A stretch of DNA of 64,000 nucleotides from Sulfitobacter maritimus (GCF_013346665.1 NZ_JABVBB010000032.1:79261-143260), one strand, 5' to 3'; counted from the first letter of the stretch, positions 48,917 to 58,015 are shown. Numbers and translations: made by a program. Notes: generated by a model from the letters alone, not told the origin.

Positions 48917-49848
48917 CGGCTGTTCCTCGGATCGAGTACTTTGCGGACTTGATCGCCCACAAGATTGATTGCAACTACGGTCACCATCAGAGCCAATCCG
49001 GGATAGATAGACAGCCAGTAGCGGTCCGAATGGATGTATTTGAATCCGTTAGAGATCAACGATCCCAGCGAGGGTTCGGTCAGCGGCAGCCCCACGCCAA
49101 GGAAGGACAGCGTTGCCTCCAGCGCGATGGCGCTTGCCACCTGCACCGTAGCCACAACGATCAGCGGGGGCAGCACATTGGGCAGGAGGTGTTTAAACAG
49201 CACACGGTGCGTCGGCAAAGGTGTGGAGCGGGCGGCCTCAATATAGTCCTTGCCGCGTTCGACCTTCGCGGCGCCATGAGTGGTGCGGGCGAAATAGGCA
49301 TATTGGGCGACGACGAGTGCGAGAATGATCTGGCCAATCCCCTGACCCAGCATCGCCACCAGAACCAGCGCCAGCAGAATTGCGGGCATCGAGAGTTGCA
49401 GATCAACGATCCGCATTAGCAAAGCTTCGATCCGCCCTCCGAAATAGGCCGCCGTCAGCCCCACAACGATGCCAACCAGCAGCGCACAGGCGCCCGCGGA
49501 GAGACCGATCACAAAGCTTGTGCGCAGCCCGTAAAAGATCGCCGAAAGCATATCGCGGCCTGCGTTGTCGGTGCCTAGCAGATGGGTATAGCCCCCCGAC
49601 CCTTCGGTGCCGGGGCGCAGGAAAGCGTCGAGCCAATCAAGCATCGCCATATCATAGGGATCTTGTGGCGACACCAGCGGCGCGCCGAAAGACAGAAATA
49701 GCAGAACAGCGATGACGGTTAAGGCGCCCACAGCCACCCAAGACTCGCGAAAGTCGGACCAAAAGTTGCGCAGCCGCTTGGCGCGGGTTTCCACAGGGGG
49801 GGCCGAGGGCACGGCGGCGATATTTTCAGCGATAATCTCGGACATCAT
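48913..49848 (-). CDS. Peptide ABC importer permease (DppC/OppC type)
   Basis: 311 residues. Six membrane helices; the OppC N-terminal region 'ETRAKRLRNFWSDFRESWVA', then 'HLLGTDNAGRDMLSAIFYGL', and the EAA loop 'YIEAARSTPLPTHRVLFKHL' followed by 'LPNVLPPLIVVATVQVASAI'. It forms the membrane channel with the permease at 49845, whose stop it overlaps by 4 bases. Confidence 0.95.
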   Translation of the reverse strand: MMSEIIAENIAAVPSAPPVETRAKRLRNFWSDFRESWVAVGALTVIAVLLFLSFGAPLVSPQDPYDMAMLDWLDAFLRPGTEGSGGYTHLLGTDNAGRDMLSAIFYGLRTSFVIGLSAGACALLVGIVVGLTAAYFGGRIEALLMRIVDLQLSMPAILLALVLVAMLGQGIGQIILALVVAQYAYFARTTHGAAKVERGKDYIEAARSTPLPTHRVLFKHLLPNVLPPLIVVATVQVASAIALEATLSFLGVGLPLTEPSLGSLISNGFKYIHSDRYWLSIYPGLALMVTVVAINLVGDQVRKVLDPRNSR

Positions 49849-50819
49849 GCGCCTCCTTTCAGACGGACGCGCGGGTCCAGACGAGCATAGACGAGATCAA
49901 CCACAAGGTTGATGAGGACAAAGAGGATCACGACCATGATGAGGTAAGAGACCATCACCGGGCGGTCGAGTTGCAGGATCGAATCAATGATCAGCTTGCC
50001 GACACCAGGCCAGTTGAACACGCTTTCAGTTACCACGGCGAAGGCCAGCGTCGAGCCAAGCTCAAGCCCCAGCACCGTCACGATCGGAATCGAGATGTTG
50101 CGCAAAATGTGGCTGAAAACGATCTGCCGGTCCGGCAGTCCTTGGGCGCGGGCGAATTTGACGTAGTCGGTGCCCATCGCCTCAACCATTCCAGCGCGTG
50201 TGAGGCGGATCATCAGGCCCATCTTGAACAGAGACAGGTTAATCGCGGGCATGATCACATGGCTCCAGCCATCCAGGGTGAAGAGCGAGGAGGACACGCC
50301 AAGGAAGGTCGCCTCATCTCCTCGTCCTCCCGATGGCAACCAGCCTAGCTCAACGGCAAAGCCCATAATCAGTAGCATGCCGATCCAGAAGGTCGGGACC
50401 GAAAAACCAAGCACCGAAAGCGCCATGACGAGTTTCGCACCAAAGCTGTCGGGGCGATACCCGGCCCAGAGACCAGCAGGAATGCCCACGCCCACGGCGA
50501 TCAGGACCGAGACGGCGACAAGCTCAAGCGTAGCTGGAAAGCGGGAGAAGACCAGATCGACGACCGGTATGTTATAGACCATCGAAGTGCCCAGATCGCC
50601 CGCGAAGACATTGCGCAGGAAGGTCCAGTATTGCACGACCAAGGGCTGATCGAGGCCGTATTGCGCGATCAGCTTTTCGCGGATCGCCTGCGTGGCACCA
50701 GGGTCGATCATCACGTCGATCGGATTGCCGATGGCGAAGACCCCGACGAAGACAATGACCGACATGGCAAAAACCACGACAATGGCCTGTGCAATTCGGG
50801 TGATAAAGTAGCTGAGCAT
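49845..50819 (-). CDS. Peptide ABC importer permease (DppB/OppB type)
   Basis: 324 residues from the ATG at 50819 (MLSYFITRIAQAIVVVFAM), preferred over the in-frame ATG at 50864 because the family starts directly with this helix and GAGG lies 5-8 bases before it. Other family blocks: 'IPAGLWAGYRPDSFGAKLVM' and the EAA loop 'DYVKFARAQGLPDRQIVFSH'. It follows the binding-protein gene after a 73-bp gap containing a hairpin, which probably lowers its expression relative to that gene. Confidence 0.94.
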   Translation of the reverse strand: MLSYFITRIAQAIVVVFAMSVIVFVGVFAIGNPIDVMIDPGATQAIREKLIAQYGLDQPLVVQYWTFLRNVFAGDLGTSMVYNIPVVDLVFSRFPATLELVAVSVLIAVGVGIPAGLWAGYRPDSFGAKLVMALSVLGFSVPTFWIGMLLIMGFAVELGWLPSGGRGDEATFLGVSSSLFTLDGWSHVIMPAINLSLFKMGLMIRLTRAGMVEAMGTDYVKFARAQGLPDRQIVFSHILRNISIPIVTVLGLELGSTLAFAVVTESVFNWPGVGKLIIDSILQLDRPVMVSYLIMVVILFVLINLVVDLVYARLDPRVRLKGGA

Positions 50820-50851
50820 TCGACCTCGCCCATGAGAGCAAAAAGGGAAGG

Positions 50852-50875
50852 CGCCCGCCAGCAAAGCTGCGGGCG
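50852..50875 (-). terminator. Attenuator hairpin between binding-protein and permease genes
   Basis: CGCCCGC (50852-50858) pairs with GCGGGCG (50869-50875), extended by AGC/GCT, and on the minus strand CCTTCCCTTTTTGC follows. This fits partial termination, giving more binding protein than membrane components, as is common in ABC importer operons. Confidence 0.65.
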
Positions 50876-50892
50876 TCCGGGTTGGTGAGGCC

Positions 50893-52464
50893 TTATTCGA
50901 CCGGTTTGATCGCGTAAGTGCGGGTTTCTTGGTCCACCCGTGCGGTCATGTCGATGGTATCGGCATTCGCCGCCCATACAGTCTGCAAGATCACCGTTGG
51001 GATCAGCGCGCGGTCATCCATCGCAATGAAAGACGCCTCTTCGTAGAGCTTCTTACGCGCTTCTGGTTCGAGGGTCTGAGAGCCTTCGCCAAACACTTTG
51101 TCAAACTCAGGGTTGGAGTAGCCCGAACGGTTGAAGTTACCAAACCCTTTCTCGGCGTCCTTTGTGTGAACCAGCGCACCATAGGTATAGGCTGCCTCAC
51201 CGGTCAGCGTGCCCCAGGCGGACATGGTCATCGTGTATTCCTCTCGCGCGGCAGCGGGGAAGAACACGGTACCGTTAAGCGCCTGCGCGTTCACGGTCAG
51301 ACCGAGACGCGACCACATCTGCGCCAGGGCCTCGCAGACCACGGCATCGCCAGGCACGCGATTGTTGGTGCAAGTGAAATCAATCTCGAAACCGTCCGGG
51401 TAGCCGGCCTCGGCCAGCAGCTCCTTGGCTTTCTCAATGTCATACTCACGCTTGCCCAGCTCCGGGCTGTAGCCGAAGAAGCCTTCCGGCATCAATTGAT
51501 TGGCCGGGGTGCCGAGACCTTCAAGCACCACGTTCACCAGCACGTCACGGTTGATCGCTAGATCGAGCGCTTTCCGCACACGCAGGTCTTGCAGCGGGTT
51601 GCCCTCAACCTCTTCGCCGTTGACTTTGATCGGCTGAGGTTCTTCGTCCTTCACAGAAGGCGCGATGTTCAGAATGTAAATGGAATCAGAAACGAAAGTA
51701 TCAATTTCGTCGTCGTTTTTCATCGCGAGATAATCGGACGCGGGGACGTAGTTGATCAGATCAACTTCGCCGGAGCGCAGAGCCGCAACACGCGAAGTAT
51801 CTTCTGGGATCTCGCGTCGTGTGACTGTTTCCCAAGCGGTTTCTCCGCCCCAGTAATCATCGTTGCGCTTAAGGACTAGATCGCCTTTGGGCTGCCAGGA
51901 TACGAATGTGTAAGGGCCGGTACCGATGGCCTTCTCGCCGGAGTTGAATTCTTCGTTGCCAGCCTCCATGCCGGTCTCAGAAGGCACAACGAACAATCGA
52001 GTAAAGTCATTCGGCAACGAGGGGGCCATGCCTTTGGTCTTTACATGCAATGTATAGTCGTCGACCACTTCAACACTGTCTACATATTTGGTGTAGAGGG
52101 TCATTGGCATCGGGCCGGTAACCTCGGGGATACGCTCAATCGAGAACTTCGCATCTTCGGCTGTGAAGTCGGTACCGTCATGAAATTTCACGCCTTCGCG
52201 CATCTTGAATTCCCATGTGGTGTCGTCGATCGGCTCCCAGCTCACGGCGAGGCCAGGCTTGAGCTGCAGTTTTTCGTCAACGTCCACAAGCGTATCAAAC
52301 ACATGGCGCAGCGCCTCTGCCTGCGACCCCAGAGTTGACCAATGCGGATCAATGGAATCTGGACCTGCACGCAGCCCGACCACGAGGTCAGCCGCCATAA
52401 CCGCCGGGGCAGCCGACGCCAGCGCTAAGGCCGCTACGGCTGATTTCAAGGTAAGTTTAGTCAT
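50893..52464 (-). CDS. Peptide-type binding protein of the ABC importer (SBP family 5)
   Basis: 523 residues. Signal peptide MTKLTLKSAVAALALASAAP ending at 'AVMAA'. Family-5 blocks: 'GLAVSWEPIDDTTWEFKMRE', 'GVKFHDGTDFTAEDAKFSIE', 'AIGTGPYTFVSW', 'DLRVRKALDLAINRDVLVNV'. It is the first gene of the leftward operon and supplies substrate to the two permeases and two ATPases. The acidic, substrate-binding second half is typical of dipeptide/oligopeptide, but members also bind opines, glutathione or nickel. Divergent from the GntR gene at 52628, its likely regulator. Confidence 0.94.
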   Translation of the reverse strand: MTKLTLKSAVAALALASAAPAVMAADLVVGLRAGPDSIDPHWSTLGSQAEALRHVFDTLVDVDEKLQLKPGLAVSWEPIDDTTWEFKMREGVKFHDGTDFTAEDAKFSIERIPEVTGPMPMTLYTKYVDSVEVVDDYTLHVKTKGMAPSLPNDFTRLFVVPSETGMEAGNEEFNSGEKAIGTGPYTFVSWQPKGDLVLKRNDDYWGGETAWETVTRREIPEDTSRVAALRSGEVDLINYVPASDYLAMKNDDEIDTFVSDSIYILNIAPSVKDEEPQPIKVNGEEVEGNPLQDLRVRKALDLAINRDVLVNVVLEGLGTPANQLMPEGFFGYSPELGKREYDIEKAKELLAEAGYPDGFEIDFTCTNNRVPGDAVVCEALAQMWSRLGLTVNAQALNGTVFFPAAAREEYTMTMSAWGTLTGEAAYTYGALVHTKDAEKGFGNFNRSGYSNPEFDKVFGEGSQTLEPEARKKLYEEASFIAMDDRALIPTVILQTVWAANADTIDMTARVDQETRTYAIKPVE

Positions 52465-52502
52465 TGGTCATCCTCCATGTGTTATATCTTGCAGTCACAC
52501 TA

Positions 52503-52563
52503 GACCGCTATTTTTAGAGCGGTCAACATTTAAATGTAACAATATTGCGGGATACCCCCGCAA
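52503..52563. promoter_or_regulatory. Two inverted repeats in the divergent promoter region
   Basis: GACCGCT (52503-52509)/AGCGGTC (52518-52524) and TTGCGGG (52545-52551)/CCCGCAA (52557-52563) are perfect 7-bp inverted repeats between the importer operon and the GntR operon. Either could be the GntR operator; an A+T-rich promoter-like tract follows (52570-52595). Confidence 0.45.
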
Positions 52564-52627
52564 AACCTCTTAATATGACGTATATAATTATCTTGTCGAA
52601 TGAACTGTTTTCGGTCACTGTAACACC

Positions 52628-53629
52628 ATGATGCGAGAGCAAGATATTTTTGAACGGGCGATGGACCGCATTATCCAGGCGATGGACCGCAAGTCTTCAG
52701 TCTCGCTTTCGGTGCAATTGCGCGGCGCGCTGGAGTTTGGAATCGCCTCGGGTGAACTGCCCGCCGCCGCGCGGCTACCGTCGGTGCGCACGCTGGCCGC
52801 GCGGCTGAAGATCTCGCCCGTCACCGTCAGCAATGTCTATGCGGCACTACAAGCCTCAGGGCTGGTCGAAGGGCGGGTCGGTTCAGGCACCTTCGTCAGC
52901 GGAGGCGGTAGCCGCGCGACGGACGGGCGCTTTCGCCAACTTGATCAACAAATTGCCGAGTTGCTCACTCTTGCCAGGGCCTGTGGCGTCAACGCCTCGG
53001 AACTGGCGGTGCGCATATCGATGGCAAGCACCGCGCGGCCCCGTCCGATCCGCATTTTGATGGTCGGCAACTTTATCGATGCCACCCGCGCCTATGCGGA
53101 CGAATTGCACGCCTATTTGCCCGAAGGCGATCAGATCGAAGCCGCTGTGCTGGAAGACATCGCCGCCGCTCCACCCAGCGACGTCGATCTGGTGATCGCG
53201 CCAAAAACCCTGCTCGCCAAAGCGCGAGAGATTCTGCCCGATGTGGAAGTCATCGGCCTTACGCTAATCCCAAATGAAGCAACCCGCGTAGCGCTCGCCT
53301 CCATTCCGCCCGACGCTATAACGCTGGCCTATTCTTATTTCCCAGGCTTCGTCACAATCATGAAAGCAGGCATTCTGCGGTTCGCGCCGCATGTGACACA
53401 GCTGACCATGAAGGTACGCGACGAAGAAGGCCTTTCCGCAGCCATGCGCAACGCAGACGTCGTTATCTATGCCACCGGGGCGGACTATCTGCGCGGTGCG
53501 CTGCGCGCGGAGCAAACTGCATTCGAATACCGCCACACCCCCGACATTCACGCCATTCGCACAGAAATCCTGCCTGCCATCGAACGATGCCGGGCCACCA
53601 CCAAAGATACAAAGGCCGCCACAGAATGA
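52628..53629 (+). CDS. GntR-family regulator with unusual C-terminal effector domain
   Basis: 333 residues. The N-terminal winged HTH has the GntR pattern 'SVSLSVQLRGALEFGIASGE', 'AARLPSVRTLAARLKISPVT' and 'VSNVYAALQASGLVEGRVGS', spacing as in the MocR/YtrA side of the family. The C-terminal about 200 residues have alternating strands and helices ('PIRILMVGNFIDATRAYADE', 'DLVIAPKTLLAKAREILPDV') suggestive of a periplasmic-binding-like or Rossmann-like fold, not an aminotransferase. First gene of a six-gene rightward operon and divergent from the importer operon, so it likely controls both. Ligand unknown. Confidence 0.85.
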   Translation: MMREQDIFERAMDRIIQAMDRKSSVSLSVQLRGALEFGIASGELPAAARLPSVRTLAARLKISPVTVSNVYAALQASGLVEGRVGSGTFVSGGGSRATDGRFRQLDQQIAELLTLARACGVNASELAVRISMASTARPRPIRILMVGNFIDATRAYADELHAYLPEGDQIEAAVLEDIAAAPPSDVDLVIAPKTLLAKAREILPDVEVIGLTLIPNEATRVALASIPPDAITLAYSYFPGFVTIMKAGILRFAPHVTQLTMKVRDEEGLSAAMRNADVVIYATGADYLRGALRAEQTAFEYRHTPDIHAIRTEILPAIERCRATTKDTKAATE

Positions 53630-54327
53630 AGATATCTGAAAGCAACTGGTTCGAGATCGAAGATTACCTGAAAACCGATGACCGCTGTGTGCTACCGCTC
53701 GGCAGCACCGAACAGCATGCATATCTCAGCCTTTCGGTCGATTCCATCTTATCCGAGAAAGTCGCGGCCGATGCTGCTGAACCGCTCGGCGTGCCGGTCT
53801 TTCCAGCGGTTGCATACGGCCTCACACCATATTTCATGGGGTTCCCTGGCTCGGTATCGCTGAAACTCAGCACCTATGCGGCGCTCCTGCGCGACATCCT
53901 CGACAGTCTTTATGCGACTGGTTTCCGTCGCGTGCTGATCGTAAACGGACACGGCGGCAACAGCCCGGTGCAGCCGGTTACAATGGAGTGGATGGAAGCT
54001 AACGAAGGCGCCCGCTGCCGCTTCCATGACTGGTGGCGCGCACCCGAAACGTGGAGCTGTGTGCAGGAGATCGATCCAATCGCAAGCCACGCTTCCTGGA
54101 TGGAAAACTTTCCCTGGACCCGCCTACCGGGCCGTGAATTGCCGGATAAGCAAAAGCCTTTTGTTCCCTTCGACAAGCTCCGCGATCGGAATGCCGCGGG
54201 TGTGCGCGAGCTGATTGGTGATGGCAACTATGGCGGGGTCTATCAAAAGCCAGAGGCCGATACGGACCGTCTATGGGAGATCGCCGTGCGCGAGACCCGC
54301 GCGCAGTTGGAAGGAGATTGGGCATGA
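53626..54327 (+). CDS. Creatininase-family amidohydrolase
   Basis: 233 residues from ATG 53626, overlapping the regulator's TGA by 4 bases (ATGA). Metal-binding blocks: 'LPLGSTEQHAYLSLSVDS' (Glu29, His31, Asp39) and 'IVNGHGGNSP' (His109). The family includes creatinine amidohydrolase, mycofactocin and riboflavin-pathway formamide hydrolases, all opening a cyclic or N-formyl amide. Here the operon context (NodB-type hydrolase, asparaginase, peptide importer) points to opening a cyclic amide or imide. Substrate inferred only. Confidence 0.9.
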   Translation: MKISESNWFEIEDYLKTDDRCVLPLGSTEQHAYLSLSVDSILSEKVAADAAEPLGVPVFPAVAYGLTPYFMGFPGSVSLKLSTYAALLRDILDSLYATGFRRVLIVNGHGGNSPVQPVTMEWMEANEGARCRFHDWWRAPETWSCVQEIDPIASHASWMENFPWTRLPGRELPDKQKPFVPFDKLRDRNAAGVRELIGDGNYGGVYQKPEADTDRLWEIAVRETRAQLEGDWA

Positions 54328-55337
54328 GCGACACACCCATTCTGATCTGGGGCGCCGGGGCCATCGGCGGCATTCTCGGCGCCTACTTCGCACGCGCTGG
54401 CCATGCTGTTCACATGGTCGATGTTGTCGACAAGCACGTCGAGGCCATGCGCACCACCGGTTTGCGTATCGAAGGTCCGGTGGAGGAGTTCTCTCAGGTC
54501 TTGCCAGCCAGCACACCGAGCGAACTGGCCGGACAATACGAGCGCATCTATCTCTGCGTGAAAGCGCATCACACCACCGCCGCGTTGGAAATGCTCGTCC
54601 CTCATCTAGCCCCCGGGGGTTACGTCGTCTCGGCACAGAACGGGCTAAATGAAAAAGTCATCGCGGCACGGATCGGCGCAGAAAACACGGTGGGCTGTTT
54701 CGTCAACTATGGGGCGGATTGGCTGGAGCCAGGGCGTATCCTCTTCGGCAATCGCGCGGCAGTGGCGGTGGGCGAGCTGGACGGCAGCATGACCGACCGC
54801 GTCGCCGAGGTTCACACGCTGTTAAAGTTGGTCGAGCCGGATGCCGTAGCAACCGATAATATTTGGGGCTATCTCTGGGGCAAAATGGGCTATGGCTCTC
54901 TGCTCTTCTGCACTGCTCTCACGCCGGACAGCATGTCCGACGCCATGGCCCGTCCTGAACATCGCGCCGCTTATAGGGCGCTCGGGCATGAGGTGATGAC
55001 CCTCGCAGCACATGAAGGTGTCGCACCGCTGGGGTTCAACGGCTTCGATCCCGAAGCGTTCCTCGCGAATGATATTGCCGCGATCGAAGTGGCGATGGAC
55101 AGGATGGTCGCGCATAACCGCAAAACGGCCAAAACCCATTCCGGCATCTGGCGCGATCTTGCTGTGCGCAAGCGCAAGACCGAGGTGGATGCGCAAATCG
55201 GCGTCATGGTCGATCTGGGCCGGACAGCGGGTATTTCCGTGCCGACCTTGGCTCGGATGGTTGATCTCATTCATGACATTGAGGACGGAAAGCGCGAACA
55301 ATCCGCCGACCTCGTCAACCTATTGCTGCCCGCATGA
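54324..55337 (+). CDS. Ketopantoate reductase-family oxidoreductase
   Basis: 337 residues from ATG 54324, overlapping the upstream stop by 4 bases. N-terminal NAD(P) motif 'IWGAGAIGGILGAYFARAGH', then 'YLCVKAHHTTAALEMLVPHL', 'QNGLNEKVIAARIG' and the C-terminal ApbA/PanE helical domain ('NRKTAKTHSGIWRDLAVRKR'). The family reduces 2-keto acids with NADPH; outside pantothenate synthesis it occurs in many catabolic operons. No pan genes here, so a catabolic reduction/oxidation is likelier. Confidence 0.9.
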   Translation: MSDTPILIWGAGAIGGILGAYFARAGHAVHMVDVVDKHVEAMRTTGLRIEGPVEEFSQVLPASTPSELAGQYERIYLCVKAHHTTAALEMLVPHLAPGGYVVSAQNGLNEKVIAARIGAENTVGCFVNYGADWLEPGRILFGNRAAVAVGELDGSMTDRVAEVHTLLKLVEPDAVATDNIWGYLWGKMGYGSLLFCTALTPDSMSDAMARPEHRAAYRALGHEVMTLAAHEGVAPLGFNGFDPEAFLANDIAAIEVAMDRMVAHNRKTAKTHSGIWRDLAVRKRKTEVDAQIGVMVDLGRTAGISVPTLARMVDLIHDIEDGKREQSADLVNLLLPA

Positions 55338-56086
55338 AGATTGATCTGACAGGTAAGGTCTTTGTCGTCACCGGTGCTGCTCAGGGCATCGGTGCAGCGA
55401 TCCTGACTGAGCTGCACGCCGCAGGTGCTACTGTGGCAGCGATGGACATCGACGCAGCCGGGCTCGCCCCGCTCGAGGCAGAAGGCGTCACGCTGCATCA
55501 GGGCGATTTGGGCGACCGGGCCCAAACTTTGGCCCTTTGTCGCGAGATCACTGAACACCATGGGCGCGTTGATGGGCTGATCACCTCTGCCGGCGGCGTT
55601 CGTGGTCAGGTAGGCCGCCCGCTCGAAGAAATTAGTGAAGCCGATTGGCACGCCATTTTTCAGGCCAACGTCGATGCTGCTATATGGTGCGCCCAAGGAT
55701 TTGCCCCGGCGATGAAACAAGCGGGCAGTGGGCGGATTGTAACAATCTCTTCCGGCGCGGGTTTGCGGCCTAGCCTTACGGGTATCCAGGCCTATGCAGC
55801 TGCCAAACACGCGCTCGTCGGTCTCACCAAACAACTGGCGCTGGAACTGGGGCCGCAGGGGATCACCGTCAATTCCGTCGCTCCCGGCTTCGTTCTGTCG
55901 AACCCTTCGACTGAAAAGCAGTGGGACGCCTTTGGAACAGAGCGGCAAAAGCAGATCATTGGCGGCATCCATATGCGCCGATTGGGACGTGCGCAGGATA
56001 TCGCGGACGCGGTCACATTCCTCTGTTCCGACCGTGCGGGTTGGATCACTGGACAAATTCTATCCGTCGATGGAGGTCACGTATGA
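55334..56086 (+). CDS. Short-chain dehydrogenase/reductase
   Basis: 250 residues. Cofactor motif 'VTGAAQGIGAA', acidic 'MDID' after the second strand (favouring NAD), catalytic Ser139 or 140 ('RIVTISSGAG'), Tyr154 and Lys158 ('YAAAKHA'). The usual 'NNAG' is 'TSAG', a mild variant. The C-terminus 'GWITGQILSVDGGHV' is classic. It overlaps both neighbours by 4 bases. It oxidises or reduces a hydroxy intermediate of the pathway encoded by the operon; substrate unknown. Confidence 0.95.
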   Translation: MKIDLTGKVFVVTGAAQGIGAAILTELHAAGATVAAMDIDAAGLAPLEAEGVTLHQGDLGDRAQTLALCREITEHHGRVDGLITSAGGVRGQVGRPLEEISEADWHAIFQANVDAAIWCAQGFAPAMKQAGSGRIVTISSGAGLRPSLTGIQAYAAAKHALVGLTKQLALELGPQGITVNSVAPGFVLSNPSTEKQWDAFGTERQKQIIGGIHMRRLGRAQDIADAVTFLCSDRAGWITGQILSVDGGHV

Positions 56087-56982
56087 GCGAGCCGCATGAA
56101 TGGGACGAAGCGCATTGGCGCGGGCTGGTCGAACAAGTGCGCGCGGGGCAGAATCTTCTGCCCCAAACCTGGCCCGGCGGCGCGCGCTGTGCCGTGGCGC
56201 TGAGCTTTGACAGTGACCATGAAACTAATGAGTTGCGCGACGGCGGCGAAAGCATCGCCCGCCTCGGCTGGGGCGAATATGGCGCCCGTCGAGGCATTCC
56301 GCGCATTCGCAAGGTGCTTGACCAGCACGGGGTGAAGGCCAGTTTTTTTGTGCCCGCCGTCTCCGCTCTCCTACACCCCGAAGAGCAGCGTAGCCTCGCC
56401 GGCGAGGGACATGAGATCGGCCTGCACGGCTGGATTCACGAACGTAACACACAGGTCTCGGGCGCGGCAGAACGCGACTTGATGCTACGCTCTGCTGACA
56501 CGCTGGAAAAGATCACCGGCGCCCGCCCTGTCGGCATGCGCACCCCGTCTTGGGATTACAGCCCCAGCACCCTGTCGATCGCCCGCGAGATGGGGCTCTT
56601 GTACGACAGTTCACTGTTCTCGGACGATGACCCCTATGAGATCATAGAAAAAGGCGAACCGACCGGGATCGTCGAACTGCCCGTCGAATGGATCCGCGAT
56701 GATGCCGTCTATTTCATGATGAACCGTTTCGGCGCGCAGCGGCCCTATACGCCGCCTACTGATGTGCTCGACATCTTCCGCCGCGAATTCGACGGGGCCT
56801 ACGACGAAGGCGCGCTGTTCTTGCTGACCATGCACCCGCATATCACCGGCTACCGCTCGCGCATCTTCATCCTCGACGAGCTGATCGACCACATCAAATC
56901 CAAAGGCGACTGCTGGATCGCCACTCATGCCGAAATCGCGGCCTATTGCGCCGAGCAGGCCGGACTGAAAGGACCAAAATGA
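56083..56982 (+). CDS. NodB-type polysaccharide deacetylase-like hydrolase
   Basis: 299 residues from ATG 56083 (4-base overlap). Motifs: 'ALSFDSDHE' (Asp43, Asp45, His46), 'GHEIGLHGWIHERN' (His115, His119), 'GMRTPSWDYSPSTL', and late 'FLLTMHPHITGYRSR'. The insertion-rich form, 'PSWDYSPST' and absence of a signal peptide match the cytoplasmic PuuE allantoinase/cyclic-imide hydrolase branch rather than chitin deacetylases. With a creatininase-like protein and an asparaginase in the same operon, ring opening of an imide or hydantoin is the best guess (inference). Confidence 0.85.
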   Translation: MSEPHEWDEAHWRGLVEQVRAGQNLLPQTWPGGARCAVALSFDSDHETNELRDGGESIARLGWGEYGARRGIPRIRKVLDQHGVKASFFVPAVSALLHPEEQRSLAGEGHEIGLHGWIHERNTQVSGAAERDLMLRSADTLEKITGARPVGMRTPSWDYSPSTLSIAREMGLLYDSSLFSDDDPYEIIEKGEPTGIVELPVEWIRDDAVYFMMNRFGAQRPYTPPTDVLDIFRREFDGAYDEGALFLLTMHPHITGYRSRIFILDELIDHIKSKGDCWIATHAEIAAYCAEQAGLKGPK

Positions 56983-57911
56983 CCTATTCCCTTGCTATCC
57001 ACGGCGGTGCCGGAACCATTTTGAAAGAGAACATGACGCCCGCGAAAGAGGCCGCCTATCACGCTGGCCTCGCCCGCGCGCTCGAAGCGGGCGAGGGAGT
57101 GCTGCGCAACGGGGGCAGTGCCTTGGACGCGGTGATCGCTTCGGTCTGCGCCTTGGAGGATGAGCCCTTGTTCAACGCAGGGCGCGGGGCAGTTTATACC
57201 TCTGAGGGCAAACAAGAGATGGACGCTGCCGTGATGGATGGCAAAGACCGTCGTGCGGGTTCCGTCGCTGGCGTATTCGGGCCGAAGAACCCGGTGAAAC
57301 TGGCCCGCGCAGTGATGGATCAGACCGAGCATGTTACCCTTATCGGCCCCAATGCGCTTGAGGTCGCGCGGCAGGCAGAGCTCGAGTTTGGCGACCGGGA
57401 CTATTTTTTCACCCAGTCCCGCTGGGACGCGCTTCAGGAGACGCTGGAGATGCGCGCACGTGGCGAGGTGTCTGACGACCCGGCGCGCCGCCATGGCACC
57501 GTTGGCGCGGTGGCGCGGGATGAGGACGGCAATATCGCCGCCGCCACCTCGACCGGAGGGATGACCGCCAAGGCGCCAGGCCGCGTGGGCGACACGCCGA
57601 TGATCGGAGCGGGCACCTTTGCGGATAACGCAACCTGCGCGGTCTCTGGGACGGGGCACGGAGAGATATTCATCCGCTGGAACGCGGCCGGAGAAATCGC
57701 AGCGCGGATGCGACACGCGGGCGAAGACCTTGCCACTGCTGCCGATCATGTGGTGATGCAGGATCTCGCCGACAACGACGGTTCAGGTGGGATCATCGCG
57801 GTGGATGCGGCAGGTAATATTGCAATGCCGTTCAACTCCCAGGGAATGTATCGCGGGATGGTTTGCAAGGGCTCAAAGCCTAAGACAAGTATTTATGACA
57901 GCGTAGAATAA
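56979..57911 (+). CDS. Isoaspartyl peptidase/L-asparaginase (Ntn hydrolase)
   Basis: 310 residues from ATG 56979 (4-base overlap). The autoprocessing site is Gly173-Thr174 in 'RHGTVGAVA', with Thr174 becoming the nucleophile. Also 'IHGGAGTI', 'FNAGRGAVYTSEG', 'VGDTPMIGAGTFADN' and 'SGTGHGE'. It hydrolyses beta-aspartyl dipeptides and asparagine. As last gene of the operon it would release ammonia and Asp or an amino acid from the ring-opened product, or from isoaspartyl peptides supplied by the adjacent importer. Assignment is firm; pathway role inferred. Confidence 0.95.
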   Translation: MTYSLAIHGGAGTILKENMTPAKEAAYHAGLARALEAGEGVLRNGGSALDAVIASVCALEDEPLFNAGRGAVYTSEGKQEMDAAVMDGKDRRAGSVAGVFGPKNPVKLARAVMDQTEHVTLIGPNALEVARQAELEFGDRDYFFTQSRWDALQETLEMRARGEVSDDPARRHGTVGAVARDEDGNIAAATSTGGMTAKAPGRVGDTPMIGAGTFADNATCAVSGTGHGEIFIRWNAAGEIAARMRHAGEDLATAADHVVMQDLADNDGSGGIIAVDAAGNIAMPFNSQGMYRGMVCKGSKPKTSIYDSVE

Positions 57912-57940
57912 TAACCAATCATTTGTGCTGATGATCATTC

Positions 57941-57965
57941 CCACGCGGCTTTGAAAGTCGCGTGG
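57941..57965. terminator. Bidirectional hairpin between convergent genes
   Basis: CCACGCG pairs with CGCGTGG, continued by a G-T pair and CTTT/AAAG, in the gap between the convergent asparaginase and binding-protein genes. Likely ends both transcripts. Confidence 0.7.
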
Positions 57966-58015
57966 TATCTTGCCTTGTGGCGGGCGGCACCAAAATGCGG
58001 CACCGCCCAAGTTGC

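Noticed and set aside
46929..52464. Nickel or glutathione importer
   Set aside because: The ABC subfamily allows it, but the M32 carboxypeptidase at the end of the operon favours peptides; cannot be excluded.
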